A DNA stretch of 64,000 bases from Lyngbya aestuarii BL J (GTDB lineage: Bacteria > Cyanobacteriota > Cyanobacteriia > Cyanobacteriales > Microcoleaceae), in the NCBI RefSeq assembly GCF_000478195.2, contig NZ_AUZM01000022.1, positions 1 through 64,000 on the forward strand, given 5' to 3'. Below, piece after piece: positions 52,964 through 61,918 of the stretch. How positions within the stretch are numbered: the first letter of the stretch is position 1; each line of letters begins with the position of its first letter. A model generated the notes under the pieces. It worked only from the letters and a program-made list of their open reading frames with translations. It ran no database searches and was not told the DNA's origin. The position numbers and the translations under genes are program-made.

Positions 52964-54016
52964 CTATTTTAGATTTTCTAGTTTAATTCTAGGATCAACA
53001 AATTTAAGTAGCAAATCTGCTAAAAGATTACCCACAATCAACATCACAGCCCCGAGCATCAAACTCGCCATAACCAAATACAAATCTTGTTGTCGAACCG
53101 CTTGCAAAACCAGTTTACCGAGTCCCGGCCAATTAAAAAAGTTTTCGGTAATAAAAGCACCTCCCAATAAACCTGCAAACTCAAAACCCAGTAAAGTAAT
53201 TAAAGGATTAACAGCATTTCGCAAAGCATGAACATAAATCACCCGATTTTCTGGAAGTCCTTTTGCTCGTGCAGTTTGAATATAATCTTGACGTAAAACA
53301 TCCAATAATTGTCCCCGCATTAACCGTTGTAAACCTGCAAAACTGGTAATACTTAAAGCAATCGTAGGTAAGATCATATGCCAGGCTATATCCACAATTT
53401 TACCGCCCAAAGAAAGATCAGGAAAATCAATACTGGTCATTCCCCCCACTGGAAATAAGGGAGACGTTGTTTGAGCTAGATAGAGTAACAATAAAGCGGT
53501 GATAAAAGCGGGGAACCCTTGCCCGGTATAACTCAACACTTGTAAAATTCGATCTAGCCTTTTATTTTGATTAACTGCGGCAATAATTCCCAGAGGGATG
53601 GCAATTGCCCACGTAATAATCAGAGAAGAAATCGCTAGTAATAAAGTTGCTGGAACTCGCTCCCAAAGCAATTCAGAGACAGGCCGACGGTTCTCAAAAC
53701 TAAAGCCAAAATCGCCTTGAGTAATGATTTGTTTTAACCAAATCCAATATTGTTGAATCGGAGGTTGATCCAAGCCAAATTCTTCTCGGAGTTGGGCAAT
53801 AGTTTCCGGGGAAATTTGCGGCATATCTTGATATTTATCTAAAAAATTACCGGGTGCAAGCTGAGTAATGGTAAAACAAAGAGCCGAAGCTAAAAGAAGC
53901 GTAATAGCCGCTTGTAAAAGACGCTTGACAATATAAGCAAACGTTTCATTAGCAAAGATCGAAAGCAAAGAATTCCAAAACCGTTTTCCGACTTGAGTAA
54001 AAGTTTCACTGGTCAT
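52964..54016 (-). CDS. ABC transporter permease, DppB/OppB family
   Basis: A 350-residue permease with six membrane helices. Family markers are FTITQLAPGNFLDKY after the first helix, LREEFGLDQPPIQQYWIWL, FGFSFENRRPVSELLWERVP and the coupling loop YIQTARAKGLPENRVIYVHA followed by LRNAVNPLITLLG. It is one of two permeases of a peptide/nickel-type importer. The other permease, ATPase and binding-protein genes are not in the window, so its substrate is unknown; cyanobacteria often scatter these genes. Confidence 0.92.
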   Translation of the reverse strand: MTSETFTQVGKRFWNSLLSIFANETFAYIVKRLLQAAITLLLASALCFTITQLAPGNFLDKYQDMPQISPETIAQLREEFGLDQPPIQQYWIWLKQIITQGDFGFSFENRRPVSELLWERVPATLLLAISSLIITWAIAIPLGIIAAVNQNKRLDRILQVLSYTGQGFPAFITALLLLYLAQTTSPLFPVGGMTSIDFPDLSLGGKIVDIAWHMILPTIALSITSFAGLQRLMRGQLLDVLRQDYIQTARAKGLPENRVIYVHALRNAVNPLITLLGFEFAGLLGGAFITENFFNWPGLGKLVLQAVRQQDLYLVMASLMLGAVMLIVGNLLADLLLKFVDPRIKLENLK

Positions 54017-54126
54017 TGTAATTATTCAGTTTAAAAGAGCGTAGGAAAGACGTTGCACGCAACGCCTCTAGAAAAATATCAAATCACTCACTGATCATTG
54101 AGGAGCAATCTGATTTTTACCCTTGA

Positions 54127-54642
54127 CTATTCGTATTGTAATAAAGTTACAATCGGTACATCGGGTAAATTTTTTCGTCCAGCTAAAGCAATTAATTCGA
54201 TCACAAAAGCAAAACCCACCAATTCACAGCCCGCTTTTTCGACCAATTGAGCGGTTGCTTGGGCGGTTCCGCCTGTCGCAATCAAATCATCAACAATTAA
54301 CACTCGACTCCCAGAAGACATCGCATCTTGGTGCATTTCCAGGCAATCTTTGCCATACTCTAGCTGATATTCAACCGCATAGACAGGGGCGGGTAATTTT
54401 TTCGGTTTACGAACCGGGACAAAGCCAATCCCCAACTGGTAAGCCAGAGGAACACCAAATAAAAAGCCGCGAGACTCCATCCCGACAATATAATCTGGGG
54501 ACAGAGAAGCACATTTTTCGCTAAGTTGGTCAATGGTATAGCGTAACCCTTTCGCATCAGACAACAAAGTTGTAATATCCCGGAAGACGATACCGGGCTG
54601 AGGAAAATCTGGAATATCACGAATCAGAGACTTGAGATCCAT
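54127..54642 (-). CDS. apt: Adenine phosphoribosyltransferase
   Basis: A 171-residue enzyme that makes AMP from adenine and PRPP. The family motifs are [52 protein letters not shown], and the PRPP loop [16 protein letters not shown]. The length and start ([14 protein letters not shown]) are standard. It is 111 bases from the permease gene on the same strand. A structured-looking leader lies upstream. Confidence 0.95.
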   Translation of the reverse strand: MDLKSLIRDIPDFPQPGIVFRDITTLLSDAKGLRYTIDQLSEKCASLSPDYIVGMESRGFLFGVPLAYQLGIGFVPVRKPKKLPAPVYAVEYQLEYGKDCLEMHQDAMSSGSRVLIVDDLIATGGTAQATAQLVEKAGCELVGFAFVIELIALAGRKNLPDVPIVTLLQYE

Positions 54643-55017
54643 AAATCGTTAGGATAGGTGTTAGGGTTGATACTCCCACAGTTTGTTCTCGTGGGGTTTT
54701 CGGCTCGATTTTGGAAAGCCTTACCCTCATTATTAGGGTTATGGAGGCCAACGAGCAGGCGATTATATGCCTCAAAAATCCTACACTAGAAGGTTACAGG
54801 GTGATTCAGTTTAGATTGCTGATCTGATGATTGCTTTTGTCTCCTGATTATCGGAGAAATTGCCCAAAAAATCTCATAATTGAGTTGATCGCGATCAATT
54901 TGTATTAGATATGGATTCTAAAAATTGCGGGTATCCCTAAATGATGTCCTGTTCTGAGCAGTTATATTCTTTTCAATATTTCCTGTCCGTCGTGAATTCC
55001 GTTAACCGTAAGTGTAA
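54643..55017. other. Divergent spacer between apt and DUF3038
   Basis: A 375-base region. CCCAC (54675-54679) pairs with GTGGG (54691-54695); ACCCT/AGGGT and GAGGC/GCCTC near 54723-54772 can also pair. These could form a leader on the apt transcript. No known riboswitch consensus is recognised. The right half is AT-rich. Confidence 0.4.
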
Positions 55018-55623
55018 ATGCAAGTAGAAAGTACCACCACCACAACCAACCCCATCATTTTGGACAGCTTACCGGATTTTCCTCTCTCCGATAAGGGATG
55101 TCCCCGTCGTACCCGTTTACAAATCGACTTGATGTTATTGGCGATTGAAGCATTATATCTTGGCGGTTCTGAACATATGCTAGCGTTGGTGTCCCAACTT
55201 GACCTGCAAGATATTATTAAAAATCGGGTGATCTTATGGCAACTTCGCAGTACGAACCCCCTACGCCGTAATAGTCAGCGACGCCCTCTCAGTCTGATAG
55301 AAGCCAAAGCGTTAGTCGTGATTATCTCAAATTTAGGCCGCAGATTAACCGTTCGGAATCGTCAGTTATTGATGGACTACGAACAAATGCAAAAGAAACA
55401 AATGCCCCTCAACCAGCATTTACAATTATCAAGTTATCTCGAACGTTTTCGCGCCCACTTCCGCAGTCGGATGAATCCTCGTAGAGCCGGAGTCATGGTT
55501 TATAGTTCAGATGAGAAGTTAGATGAACTGGCAATGGACTTGTTGAGGAAATTGCTGTTTTGTACGGGTACAAACGGAATGCAGAGATTTTGGATTAGTT
55601 TGTTTGATGGAGAAGTAGAATGA
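55018..55623 (+). CDS. DUF3038 domain-containing protein
   Basis: A 201-residue cyanobacterial protein: CPRRTRLQIDLMLLAIEALY, then RPLSLIEAKALVVIISNLGR and LSSYLERFRAHFRSRMNPRR. It is mostly helical and basic. Its stop overlaps the start of the DUF4335 gene by four bases (ATGA). The two families are regular neighbours in cyanobacteria, so they probably act together; no function is known. Confidence 0.82.
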   Translation: MQVESTTTTTNPIILDSLPDFPLSDKGCPRRTRLQIDLMLLAIEALYLGGSEHMLALVSQLDLQDIIKNRVILWQLRSTNPLRRNSQRRPLSLIEAKALVVIISNLGRRLTVRNRQLLMDYEQMQKKQMPLNQHLQLSSYLERFRAHFRSRMNPRRAGVMVYSSDEKLDELAMDLLRKLLFCTGTNGMQRFWISLFDGEVE

Positions 55624-56705
55624 CGATCGAACGCCAGTACAGTTTGCCCAACTGTAAACTGATTTTGCAAGGGTTAAGTGAGGCCAACAGCAACCCTAAC
55701 GACAAACGCCCCTTGCTTTCGTTGCTGATGAATGCAGAATGTCATTTTGTGGGTCATCCTCAACCCGTGACAGGTGGACGAGATTTTTTTGAGAGTTTGG
55801 TTCAACAAGTCAGTTTATATGCTCAAAGCTTTCTCAGTGGGATTTCCTCTCTGGAGTCTGTCGAGAGTCAGCGGGAAATTGTTCAAATGCAACGACTTGA
55901 TGAAAATAAGCATCGGTTAGTGGTTAATGACCAGAAAACCGGAGAAGTTCAAGACGCTTCTACACCCAACCCCTCTATCCAACAAATTGATTTAAGTACG
56001 GTACAACTGTTTGATCTCGTAGAAGCCGTCGATCAATTTTTTGCAGACTCGCGTACTCTACCGGAATTGTCGTTGCAGTTGCGCCCCGTTTCCAAACGAA
56101 CCCTCAAAGCCGAAAAACCTGTAACTCAAAAAGCTCTACCTGCGGCGATTGGTATCTCCAGTTTAGCCGTGGCGGCGCTGGCTTTATTCTTTGTGCCGAT
56201 TCCTGAAGTTCGTCGCCCAGAAGAACCTGTTCCCCAATCCCAAAGCCAATTAGAAACTCCCGAATCGCCTACAGCTAGCGGTTCCGATGATCCTCCGATC
56301 ACAACACCGACAGACACTCCAGAACCGTCTTTAGAGTCTAACCTCTCCCCTGTTGGGTCTATTAATGATCCCGTTGAAATTGAACGTCTACAAGCCTTAT
56401 TATTTGAGGAAATTAACCGAGAATGGGTCACATCACCCACATTTATAGATCCGTTAATTTATCGGGTTAGCGTTGCCCCGGATGGTGCGATTGTCGGGTA
56501 TAAAGCAGTTAATGAGATTACTCCGGCTACCGAAGATCAAATACCCTTACCAGAACTTCTGTACAAACCAGTCGGAAGTCGAACCCCTGATGAACCTCTA
56601 GCAGACTATCAGGTGATTTTTAATCCGGATGGGATTTTGGATATTACACCCTGGAACAAGAAGACTCAAGACTCCCCTGCTTCTGACTCCATGAGTCCCG
56701 AGTAG
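55620..56705 (+). CDS. DUF4335 domain-containing membrane protein
   Basis: A 361-residue protein. Residues 1 to about 160 are the DUF4335 part (MTIERQYSLPNCKLILQGLS and LNAECHFVGHPQPVTGGRDF). A single hydrophobic segment lies at about 175-195 (AAIGISSLAVAALALFFVP), followed by a Pro/Ser/Thr-rich spacer and a C-terminal domain with EINREWVTSPTFIDPLIYRV. It is thus a single-pass membrane protein with a domain on each side. It overlaps and is coupled to the DUF3038 gene. Confidence 0.82.
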   Translation: MTIERQYSLPNCKLILQGLSEANSNPNDKRPLLSLLMNAECHFVGHPQPVTGGRDFFESLVQQVSLYAQSFLSGISSLESVESQREIVQMQRLDENKHRLVVNDQKTGEVQDASTPNPSIQQIDLSTVQLFDLVEAVDQFFADSRTLPELSLQLRPVSKRTLKAEKPVTQKALPAAIGISSLAVAALALFFVPIPEVRRPEEPVPQSQSQLETPESPTASGSDDPPITTPTDTPEPSLESNLSPVGSINDPVEIERLQALLFEEINREWVTSPTFIDPLIYRVSVAPDGAIVGYKAVNEITPATEDQIPLPELLYKPVGSRTPDEPLADYQVIFNPDGILDITPWNKKTQDSPASDSMSPE

Positions 56706-56891
56706 AACTTTTTGAGAGGTGTGTATGTGACTTAACCGGATCAAACGGAAATCCGACTGAAAATATTGATTAAGTTTGTTCGATGGAACCCCGGCTGCGC
56801 GCGCGCGTCGGACTAAAATTTGAGGGGTGAGGAGGTTGGGGAGGTTGGGAGTTAGAAAAATAGGGAGATGGGAAGACAGTGATCAGTATTC

Positions 56892-56935
56892 ACTTCATAA
56901 CTTTTGACTTCTAACTTCATAACTTCTGACTTCTA
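56892..56935 (+). repeat. 22-base tandem repeat
   Basis: ACTTCATAACTTTTGACTTC (start of copy 1, 56892-56913) is repeated with one change at 56914-56935. It lies in the 294-base spacer before the OmpA-family gene, next to a G-rich stretch (56824-56850) of GGGGAGG-type runs. Such short tandem repeats are common between genes of filamentous cyanobacteria. Confidence 0.75.
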
Positions 56936-56999
56936 AAACAGCCCTGATCCCTATCCCTGAATTTAAAGCACTTCTGCTTCTACCTCAGAAAATAGATCG

Positions 57000-57890
57000 A
57001 TGACTAAATCCCCCCAAGCCAAAACAATTCGCCCCCCCAAGCCACGCCCGCCTATTTCTGTAATTTTGTTGTCGATTTTATTTCGGCTATTATTACTTGG
57101 AGTCGGAAGTGGTTTCGCCTGGGTTATTGGTATGGCGATCGCTCAAGTTTATCCGAGTAGTCGTTTACAGCCGCCTTTAGTCGAAAAACTGTTTGACAGG
57201 GGACAGGAAACCGGAAATAGTTATCAGCTTAGTCCATCTTCGGAGTCTACTCCCTCTTTTCCCTCCCCCACAACTCCTCAAGTTCAACTCACATCTAGCG
57301 AACGTCAACAACTCCAAACCCAACTGCAAGAACTCCAAGAACAACTTAATACTCTGATTGGACGTACCGCCGCCTTAGAAACACAATTAGGAATTAGTCG
57401 TCCGAGTGAAACCCTAGAAAAACGTCTACAAATTGTTGATCGACAACTTTCTCTAACCGATGAGACTGTTCCTCTTTCTGCAACTCCCTCCCCCACCCCA
57501 ACACCGACTTCGACTCCAGCACAAACCCGTTTTCGGGCTTCTCAAGGTTTAGTGGTAACGCTTCCGAGTGATGTCTTATTTGAGACAAACACCAACAGTT
57601 TACGTCCCGGTGCGAGTGTCATTCTAGATACTTTAATTGCCGATTTAGAAAACTACAAAGGAGCCTCGGTACGGGTAGCGGCTCATACCGATGATACTGG
57701 AAAGGCTCAAGATAATCTCAGTCTATCGCTGCAACAAGCCGAAGCAATTGTTGCTTATCTCTCAACCGCTATCGGTTCAGAATATCATTGGGTGGCTATT
57801 GGTTATGGAGAAGGTCAGCCCACCGTAGAAAATGATTCAACTACCAATAAACAGCTAAACCGACGTGTAGAAGTGGCAATTGCACCTTAA
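57000..57890 (+). CDS. OmpA family protein
   Basis: A 296-residue protein. After a basic Pro-rich start there is one membrane helix (VILLSILFRLLLLGVGSGFA). Residues of about 100-155 are a coiled coil rich in Gln and Leu (QLQTQLQELQEQLNTLIG), followed by a Pro/Thr linker and an OmpA/MotB-like domain from about 182 (LFETNTNSLRPGASVILDTL and ASVRVAAHTDDTGKAQDN, ending with LNRRVEVAI). Such domains bind peptidoglycan through a conserved Asp and Arg. The inner-membrane anchor with a periplasmic OmpA domain resembles MotB-like or scaffold proteins. No MotA-like partner is adjacent. Confidence 0.88.
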   Translation: MTKSPQAKTIRPPKPRPPISVILLSILFRLLLLGVGSGFAWVIGMAIAQVYPSSRLQPPLVEKLFDRGQETGNSYQLSPSSESTPSFPSPTTPQVQLTSSERQQLQTQLQELQEQLNTLIGRTAALETQLGISRPSETLEKRLQIVDRQLSLTDETVPLSATPSPTPTPTSTPAQTRFRASQGLVVTLPSDVLFETNTNSLRPGASVILDTLIADLENYKGASVRVAAHTDDTGKAQDNLSLSLQQAEAIVAYLSTAIGSEYHWVAIGYGEGQPTVENDSTTNKQLNRRVEVAIAP

Positions 57891-57891
57891 A

Positions 57892-57930
57892 CAGGGAACA
57901 CCGGATCAGGGAACACCGGATCAGGGAACA
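57892..57930 (+). repeat. 15-base tandem repeat after the OmpA-family gene
   Basis: CAGGGAACACCGGAT occurs at 57892-57906 and 57907-57921, and nine more bases follow in a third partial copy. Confidence 0.85.
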
Positions 57931-58003
57931 GCGCTTGCCTTGCGGCCCGGCGGTTTCCGGCGAGACTTAGTTTGCAATCTTAGGGAATAGGCAATTCTAA
58001 ACC

Positions 58004-58102
58004 TCTGACCTCACGACTTCTGACCTCACGACTCCCCACCGATAACCCATCCGTTACCAAAAGGATTAACCCAAAAAACCCACCGACAACCCATCCGTTA
58101 CC
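58004..58102 (+). repeat. Tandem and direct repeats upstream of fmt
   Basis: TCTGACCTCACGACT occurs twice in tandem (58004-58018, 58019-58033). AACCCATCCGTTACC occurs at 58044-58058 and again at 58088-58102, within a longer near-identical 24-base stretch. Confidence 0.85.
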
Positions 58103-58124
58103 CATCCCCATCTCCCTCTCTGCT

Positions 58125-59108
58125 ATGAAAATCATCTTTTTTGGTACTCCCTTATTTGCGGTTCCCAGTCTAGAAAAATTATTGCATCACCCCGAATTTG
58201 AAGTCTTAGCTGTTGTCACTCAGCCCGATAAACGGCGAGGACGAGGGAGCAAGTTAACCCCGTCTCCCGTCAAAGCATTGGCTGTTGAGCATCAAATACC
58301 CGTCTGGCAGCCGAAACGAATCAAAAAACATCCAGAAACCCTTTCTCGCCTCAAACAAGCCCAAGCTGATGCGTTTGTTGTGGTTGCCTACGGACAGATT
58401 TTATCACCCGAAATCTTACAAATGCCTCGTCTGGGCTGTATCAATGGTCATGGTTCGATTTTACCGGAGTATCGCGGCGCCGCCCCCATTCAATGGTGTC
58501 TTTACAATGGTGAGAAGTCAACCGGAATTACAACGATGTTGATGGATGCAGGAATGGATACCGGGCCAATGCTACTCAAGCAGTCTACTCCGATTGGACT
58601 CTTGGATCATGCGATTAATTTAGCTGAACGCTTATCGAGTATAACTGCCGATTTATTAGTCGAAACACTCATCAAGCTAGATCGTGGAGACATTCAACCC
58701 ACACCTCAAGACGACACTCAAGCCACCTACGCCCCCCTGATTCAACCCGTATATTATCGCTTAGACTGGTCAAAATCAGCACTCGCCCTTCATAACCAAG
58801 TCCGGGGTTTTTTCCCCAACTGCGTGACCCCATTTCGCGAACAAGCCTTAAAAATTAGTGGGACTATTCCTTTAGGAGTAAAACTTCCCTCAGAACTCCA
58901 AGAACTCGAACAGCAATGGCCTACATTGTCACAATTATCGGGAAAACAGGGAGAAATTCTCCACATTGTTAAACGCTTCGGGCCAGTTGTACAAACCGGA
59001 GACGGATTATTATTATTGCAGGAAGTTAAACTCGCTGGAAAACGCACTCAGTCAGGTTGGGACTTTGCTAATGGAACCCGTCTCGCTTCTGGAGAAATCT
59101 TGAGCTAG
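58125..59108 (+). CDS. fmt: Methionyl-tRNA formyltransferase
   Basis: A 327-residue enzyme that formylates initiator Met-tRNA with 10-formyl-tetrahydrofolate. N-terminal markers are [29 protein letters not shown], and the catalytic [18 protein letters not shown] (Asn and His) with DAGMDTGPM supplying the Asp. The C-terminal OB-like domain binds tRNA. The catalytic loop reads [12 protein letters not shown] where NVHASLLPRYRG is more usual; the key residues are kept. It stands alone after a repeat-rich spacer. Confidence 0.95.
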   Translation: MKIIFFGTPLFAVPSLEKLLHHPEFEVLAVVTQPDKRRGRGSKLTPSPVKALAVEHQIPVWQPKRIKKHPETLSRLKQAQADAFVVVAYGQILSPEILQMPRLGCINGHGSILPEYRGAAPIQWCLYNGEKSTGITTMLMDAGMDTGPMLLKQSTPIGLLDHAINLAERLSSITADLLVETLIKLDRGDIQPTPQDDTQATYAPLIQPVYYRLDWSKSALALHNQVRGFFPNCVTPFREQALKISGTIPLGVKLPSELQELEQQWPTLSQLSGKQGEILHIVKRFGPVVQTGDGLLLLQEVKLAGKRTQSGWDFANGTRLASGEILS

Positions 59109-59427
59109 AATTAGGGAGAATCTTTAGATTCAACTCCCATTCGGGTCACGACTTCTATCGCCAAAACTGAATATTGATTGGAAAGACATCCAGATTGGGT
59201 CGTTCACGTCTTGAATAGATTCAGAGAAACCGTTTTTCAGTCAATTGTTACTTCGACTTCATTGCTGTTTTGAAGTACGGTTTTTGAGTTTAATTTCATC
59301 TCAAGATTGGGTGATGGGTAGAGAGATAATACGACTGCCCTTTTTTTGGGCTTCTCTTTCCAAAAGCATCTGTTTTAGACTAGGATAGAGCAAAAATAGT
59401 AGCAGTATAATTTAGCGGAACGTTGCG
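59109..59427. other. Intergenic region between fmt and the STAS-sugar transferase gene
   Basis: A 319-base spacer. ACTTCA (59256-59261) pairs with TGAAGT (59271-59276) ahead of a TTTTT run and may end fmt. GCCC/GGGC around a T-run forms a second small hairpin near 59337-59351. TATAAT at 59406-59411, 17 bases before the next start, would fit a -10 box with a very short leader. Confidence 0.45.
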
Positions 59428-60432
59428 ATGGTTAGCCAAACTCCCCAGGTGAATTTTGAAGTCATTATCCAAGAAAATATTACCTATATTCATCTTCCGG
59501 TTCGCTTGAGTATCTTGGAAGCGGTTGCTTTCAAAACCACCTGTCAAGAACTCATCAGTGCTGATCCGACTCCTGAAAAAATCATCCTTGATTTTAGCCA
59601 AACAACATTCCTTGATAGTAGCGGTGTGGGTGCTTTGATTAGCAATCTCAAAGCCGCCAAAGCAAAGGAGATTGAGCTGATTTTAACCAATGTTGGCCCT
59701 CAAGTGATGGCGGTGTTTTCGCTAACCTCTCTCGATCAAGTCCTAACGATTGAGCAACAGCCCGATCCCACTCCTTTTACAGAGAATAAGCCGCCGATTA
59801 ATAATAATCAGCTTCCTATCACTCATCCGTCGGTTCGATCTTGGGTCAAACGTTTAATTGATATTGTTGGGGCAATTGTCGGATTAGGAATTACGGGGAT
59901 TTTATCAATTCCCATTATTATCGCCATTAAACGCGATAGTTCCGGGCCGATTTTCTTCGGTCAAGTTCGGTGTGGTTGGATGGGTAAAAAGTTCCGGATG
60001 TGGAAATTTCGGTCAATGACTGCGGATGCGGAAAAACGTAAACACGAAGTCCCCAATGAAGCCACTGGTCATATTTTCAAAAATACAAACGATCCTCGCA
60101 TTACAAAAGTCGGTCGTTTTTTACGGCGGACCAGTTTAGATGAACTTCCTCAATTTTGGAATGTTTTACAAGGAGATATGAGTTTAGTGGGAACTCGTCC
60201 TCCAACTCCAGATGAAGTGGAACGATATGAAGTTCCCCAATGGCAACGCTTAGATGTTAAACCCGGAATGACAGGAGAATGGCAAGTTAATGGTCGTTCT
60301 CAAATCAAGGATTTTGAAGATATCATTCGTCTGGATTTGAAATACCAAGAAAACTGGAGTTTGATGTATGATCTACAACTCATTTTTAAAACTATAATGA
60401 TCTTATTCCAGAAAAATAGTGGTGCAATGTAA
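59428..60432 (+). CDS. STAS domain fused to a bacterial sugar transferase
   Basis: A 334-residue two-domain protein. Residues 1-112 are a STAS (anti-sigma-factor antagonist) domain; the phosphorylatable-serine motif is LDSSGVGALI. Residues of about 135-334 are a polyprenyl-phosphate hexose-1-phosphate transferase of the WbaP/RfbP type: a membrane helix (DIVGAIVGLGITGILSIPII), KFRMWKFRSMTADAEKR, RITKVGRFLRRTSLDELPQF, WNVLQGDMSLVGTRPP and KPGMTGEWQVNGRS. Such enzymes start exopolysaccharide repeat units on a lipid carrier. An RsbW-like kinase gene follows after eight bases. The fusion suggests that phosphorylation of the STAS part controls polysaccharide initiation. Confidence 0.9.
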   Translation: MVSQTPQVNFEVIIQENITYIHLPVRLSILEAVAFKTTCQELISADPTPEKIILDFSQTTFLDSSGVGALISNLKAAKAKEIELILTNVGPQVMAVFSLTSLDQVLTIEQQPDPTPFTENKPPINNNQLPITHPSVRSWVKRLIDIVGAIVGLGITGILSIPIIIAIKRDSSGPIFFGQVRCGWMGKKFRMWKFRSMTADAEKRKHEVPNEATGHIFKNTNDPRITKVGRFLRRTSLDELPQFWNVLQGDMSLVGTRPPTPDEVERYEVPQWQRLDVKPGMTGEWQVNGRSQIKDFEDIIRLDLKYQENWSLMYDLQLIFKTIMILFQKNSGAM

Positions 60433-60440
60433 TCAGATGC

Positions 60441-60887
60441 ATGGGAGATGACACACTTGTGGTGCGATCGCATTTTCAGGTTCAGACCGATCTGAATGCC
60501 CTGAATGAGATTCTACAATGGTTTGAAAAGCAGACATCTACCTATCTATCTGAGGAGCTTTTATATCAATGTAAAATTGCTCTGACAGAAGGCTTTACCA
60601 ATGTAGTTCGCCATGCTCATCGCACCCTTTTACCAACAACACCAATTGATCTAGAAGTCACGATTTTTTCCGATTACATTGAAATCCGAATTTGGGATCT
60701 CGGTCAACCTTTTGATTTAGAACAGACTCTCCAGTGTGTTCGTCATTTACATACAGATCCCCTCGCACATGAGGGAAGTCGTGGACTTCTATTTATGCAA
60801 AAATTAACGGATGAGTTGATCTATACCCGCACAAACGATGATCGTAATTGTTTGTTAATGCGAAAACAAATTGATTCATCTCATTAA
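60441..60887 (+). CDS. RsbW-like anti-sigma factor / serine kinase (HATPase_c)
   Basis: A 148-residue protein of the RsbW/SpoIIAB GHKL ATPase family: the N box CKIALTEGFTNVVRHAH, the G1-type WDLGQPFD and the G2-type EGSRGLLFMQKLTDE. These kinases phosphorylate STAS-domain antagonists on serine. Its position eight bases after a STAS-fused sugar transferase makes that STAS domain the likely substrate. The gene is short but complete for the family. A PP2C phosphatase to complete the switch is not adjacent. Confidence 0.88.
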   Translation: MGDDTLVVRSHFQVQTDLNALNEILQWFEKQTSTYLSEELLYQCKIALTEGFTNVVRHAHRTLLPTTPIDLEVTIFSDYIEIRIWDLGQPFDLEQTLQCVRHLHTDPLAHEGSRGLLFMQKLTDELIYTRTNDDRNCLLMRKQIDSSH

Positions 60888-61099
60888 TTTTTGCTCGGGG
60901 AGCATCTACTCTTAGTTAAATTTTCCAAATGCAACAATAGGTTTTTCTCTAAACTGAGCGGGATTATATCCGATTTCATAGCCTATTTTTGGGCTGAAAA
61001 TTTGAGAGCTAAAGAGAGAGCGATGACGACTTTAAACCCAACCCCTTGATCTTGCCACCCTCCAGAAACTCTGTACAATGAAACCGATAAACCCAAATC

Positions 61100-61657
61100 A
61101 TGGACAAAAGTCTGTCTGATTGGAAATTACTGGATCGCTTTGTCGAAATGCGTTCGGCTTGGCTGACGCTTATTGGTGAACATTTCCAAGATCATCAAGG
61201 GAAAAACCGAGAATATTGGCGAGTGGAAAAAGCAGATTCTGTCGTCATTTTAACGATCAAGTCTGATCAGTTTTTACTTCCTCTTCCGGCCTATCGCCCA
61301 GGTCTAAATCAATTGACTCTTGATTTTCCTGGAGGACGAATTCCCTCCCATAAAACACCTGAAACTACAGTTCCAGATATCCTCAAACGAGAGTTAGGAA
61401 TCGTTCCCAAAGATATCATTCAACTCACTGCTTTAAATACGGTCGGTTGGGCGATTAATAGTTCTTTTTCTAATCAAAAACTTTACGGCTTTGCAGTCAA
61501 GATTCACCCTGATACTGCGATCTGTCCTGACAAAATTGGTGCAACTTATCCTCTCAATTATTTGGGGATTCAAAGTCTACTTCAAGATTTGACCTGTCTC
61601 CAATGTCGATCAATCGTGTTAGAATGGCAAAGGCTTTTTTATCATAAAAATACTTAA
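61100..61657 (+). CDS. Nudix-like protein with incomplete catalytic box
   Basis: A 185-residue protein with the Nudix beta layout: YWRVEKADSVVILTIKSDQF, LLPLPAYRPGLNQLTLDFPG and, after the Gly-Gly turn, a helix ending LKRELGI. The usual box GX5EX7REUXEEXGU is only partly present: RE is kept but the following EExG glutamates are replaced (ELGIVPKD). So it may bind nucleotides without normal hydrolysis. It resembles the ADP-ribose pyrophosphatase branch in length. It stands alone, with a 212-base spacer before it. Confidence 0.7.
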   Translation: MDKSLSDWKLLDRFVEMRSAWLTLIGEHFQDHQGKNREYWRVEKADSVVILTIKSDQFLLPLPAYRPGLNQLTLDFPGGRIPSHKTPETTVPDILKRELGIVPKDIIQLTALNTVGWAINSSFSNQKLYGFAVKIHPDTAICPDKIGATYPLNYLGIQSLLQDLTCLQCRSIVLEWQRLFYHKNT

Positions 61658-61751
61658 AAATCTGCCCATTTTAATAACGGTTTGCTAAAGGATCAGCTTT
61701 GATCTTAATCTTGTAATAGGAAATACAAACAATAATGCTACACATCTTTCT

Positions 61752-61779
61752 CCCTACCTCCCCACCTCCCCACCTCCCC
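61752..61779 (-). repeat. G-quadruplex-type repeat (G-runs on the minus strand)
   Basis: CCC, CCCC, CCCC and CCCC occur at 61752-61754, 61760-61763, 61768-61771 and 61776-61779, separated by four or five bases. The minus strand thus has four runs of at least three G with short loops, the standard G4 pattern. It lies in the 261-base spacer between the convergent Nudix-like and deaminase genes. Confidence 0.75.
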
Positions 61780-61918
61780 ATCGATCATTTGTAGCAAATA
61801 TTTAAGGATTTCATATAATTCTATAGTTTAGAGACGCTCCAGAGAACGCCTCTACCCAAACTCGATTTATAAATAAGTCTGACTTCATTCACAAAAAAAT
61901 CACACCACACCAATCATT

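Noticed and set aside
54660-54790. Possible purine riboswitch on the apt leader
   Set aside because: Several short stems can form, but the conserved purine-riboswitch loops are not found.
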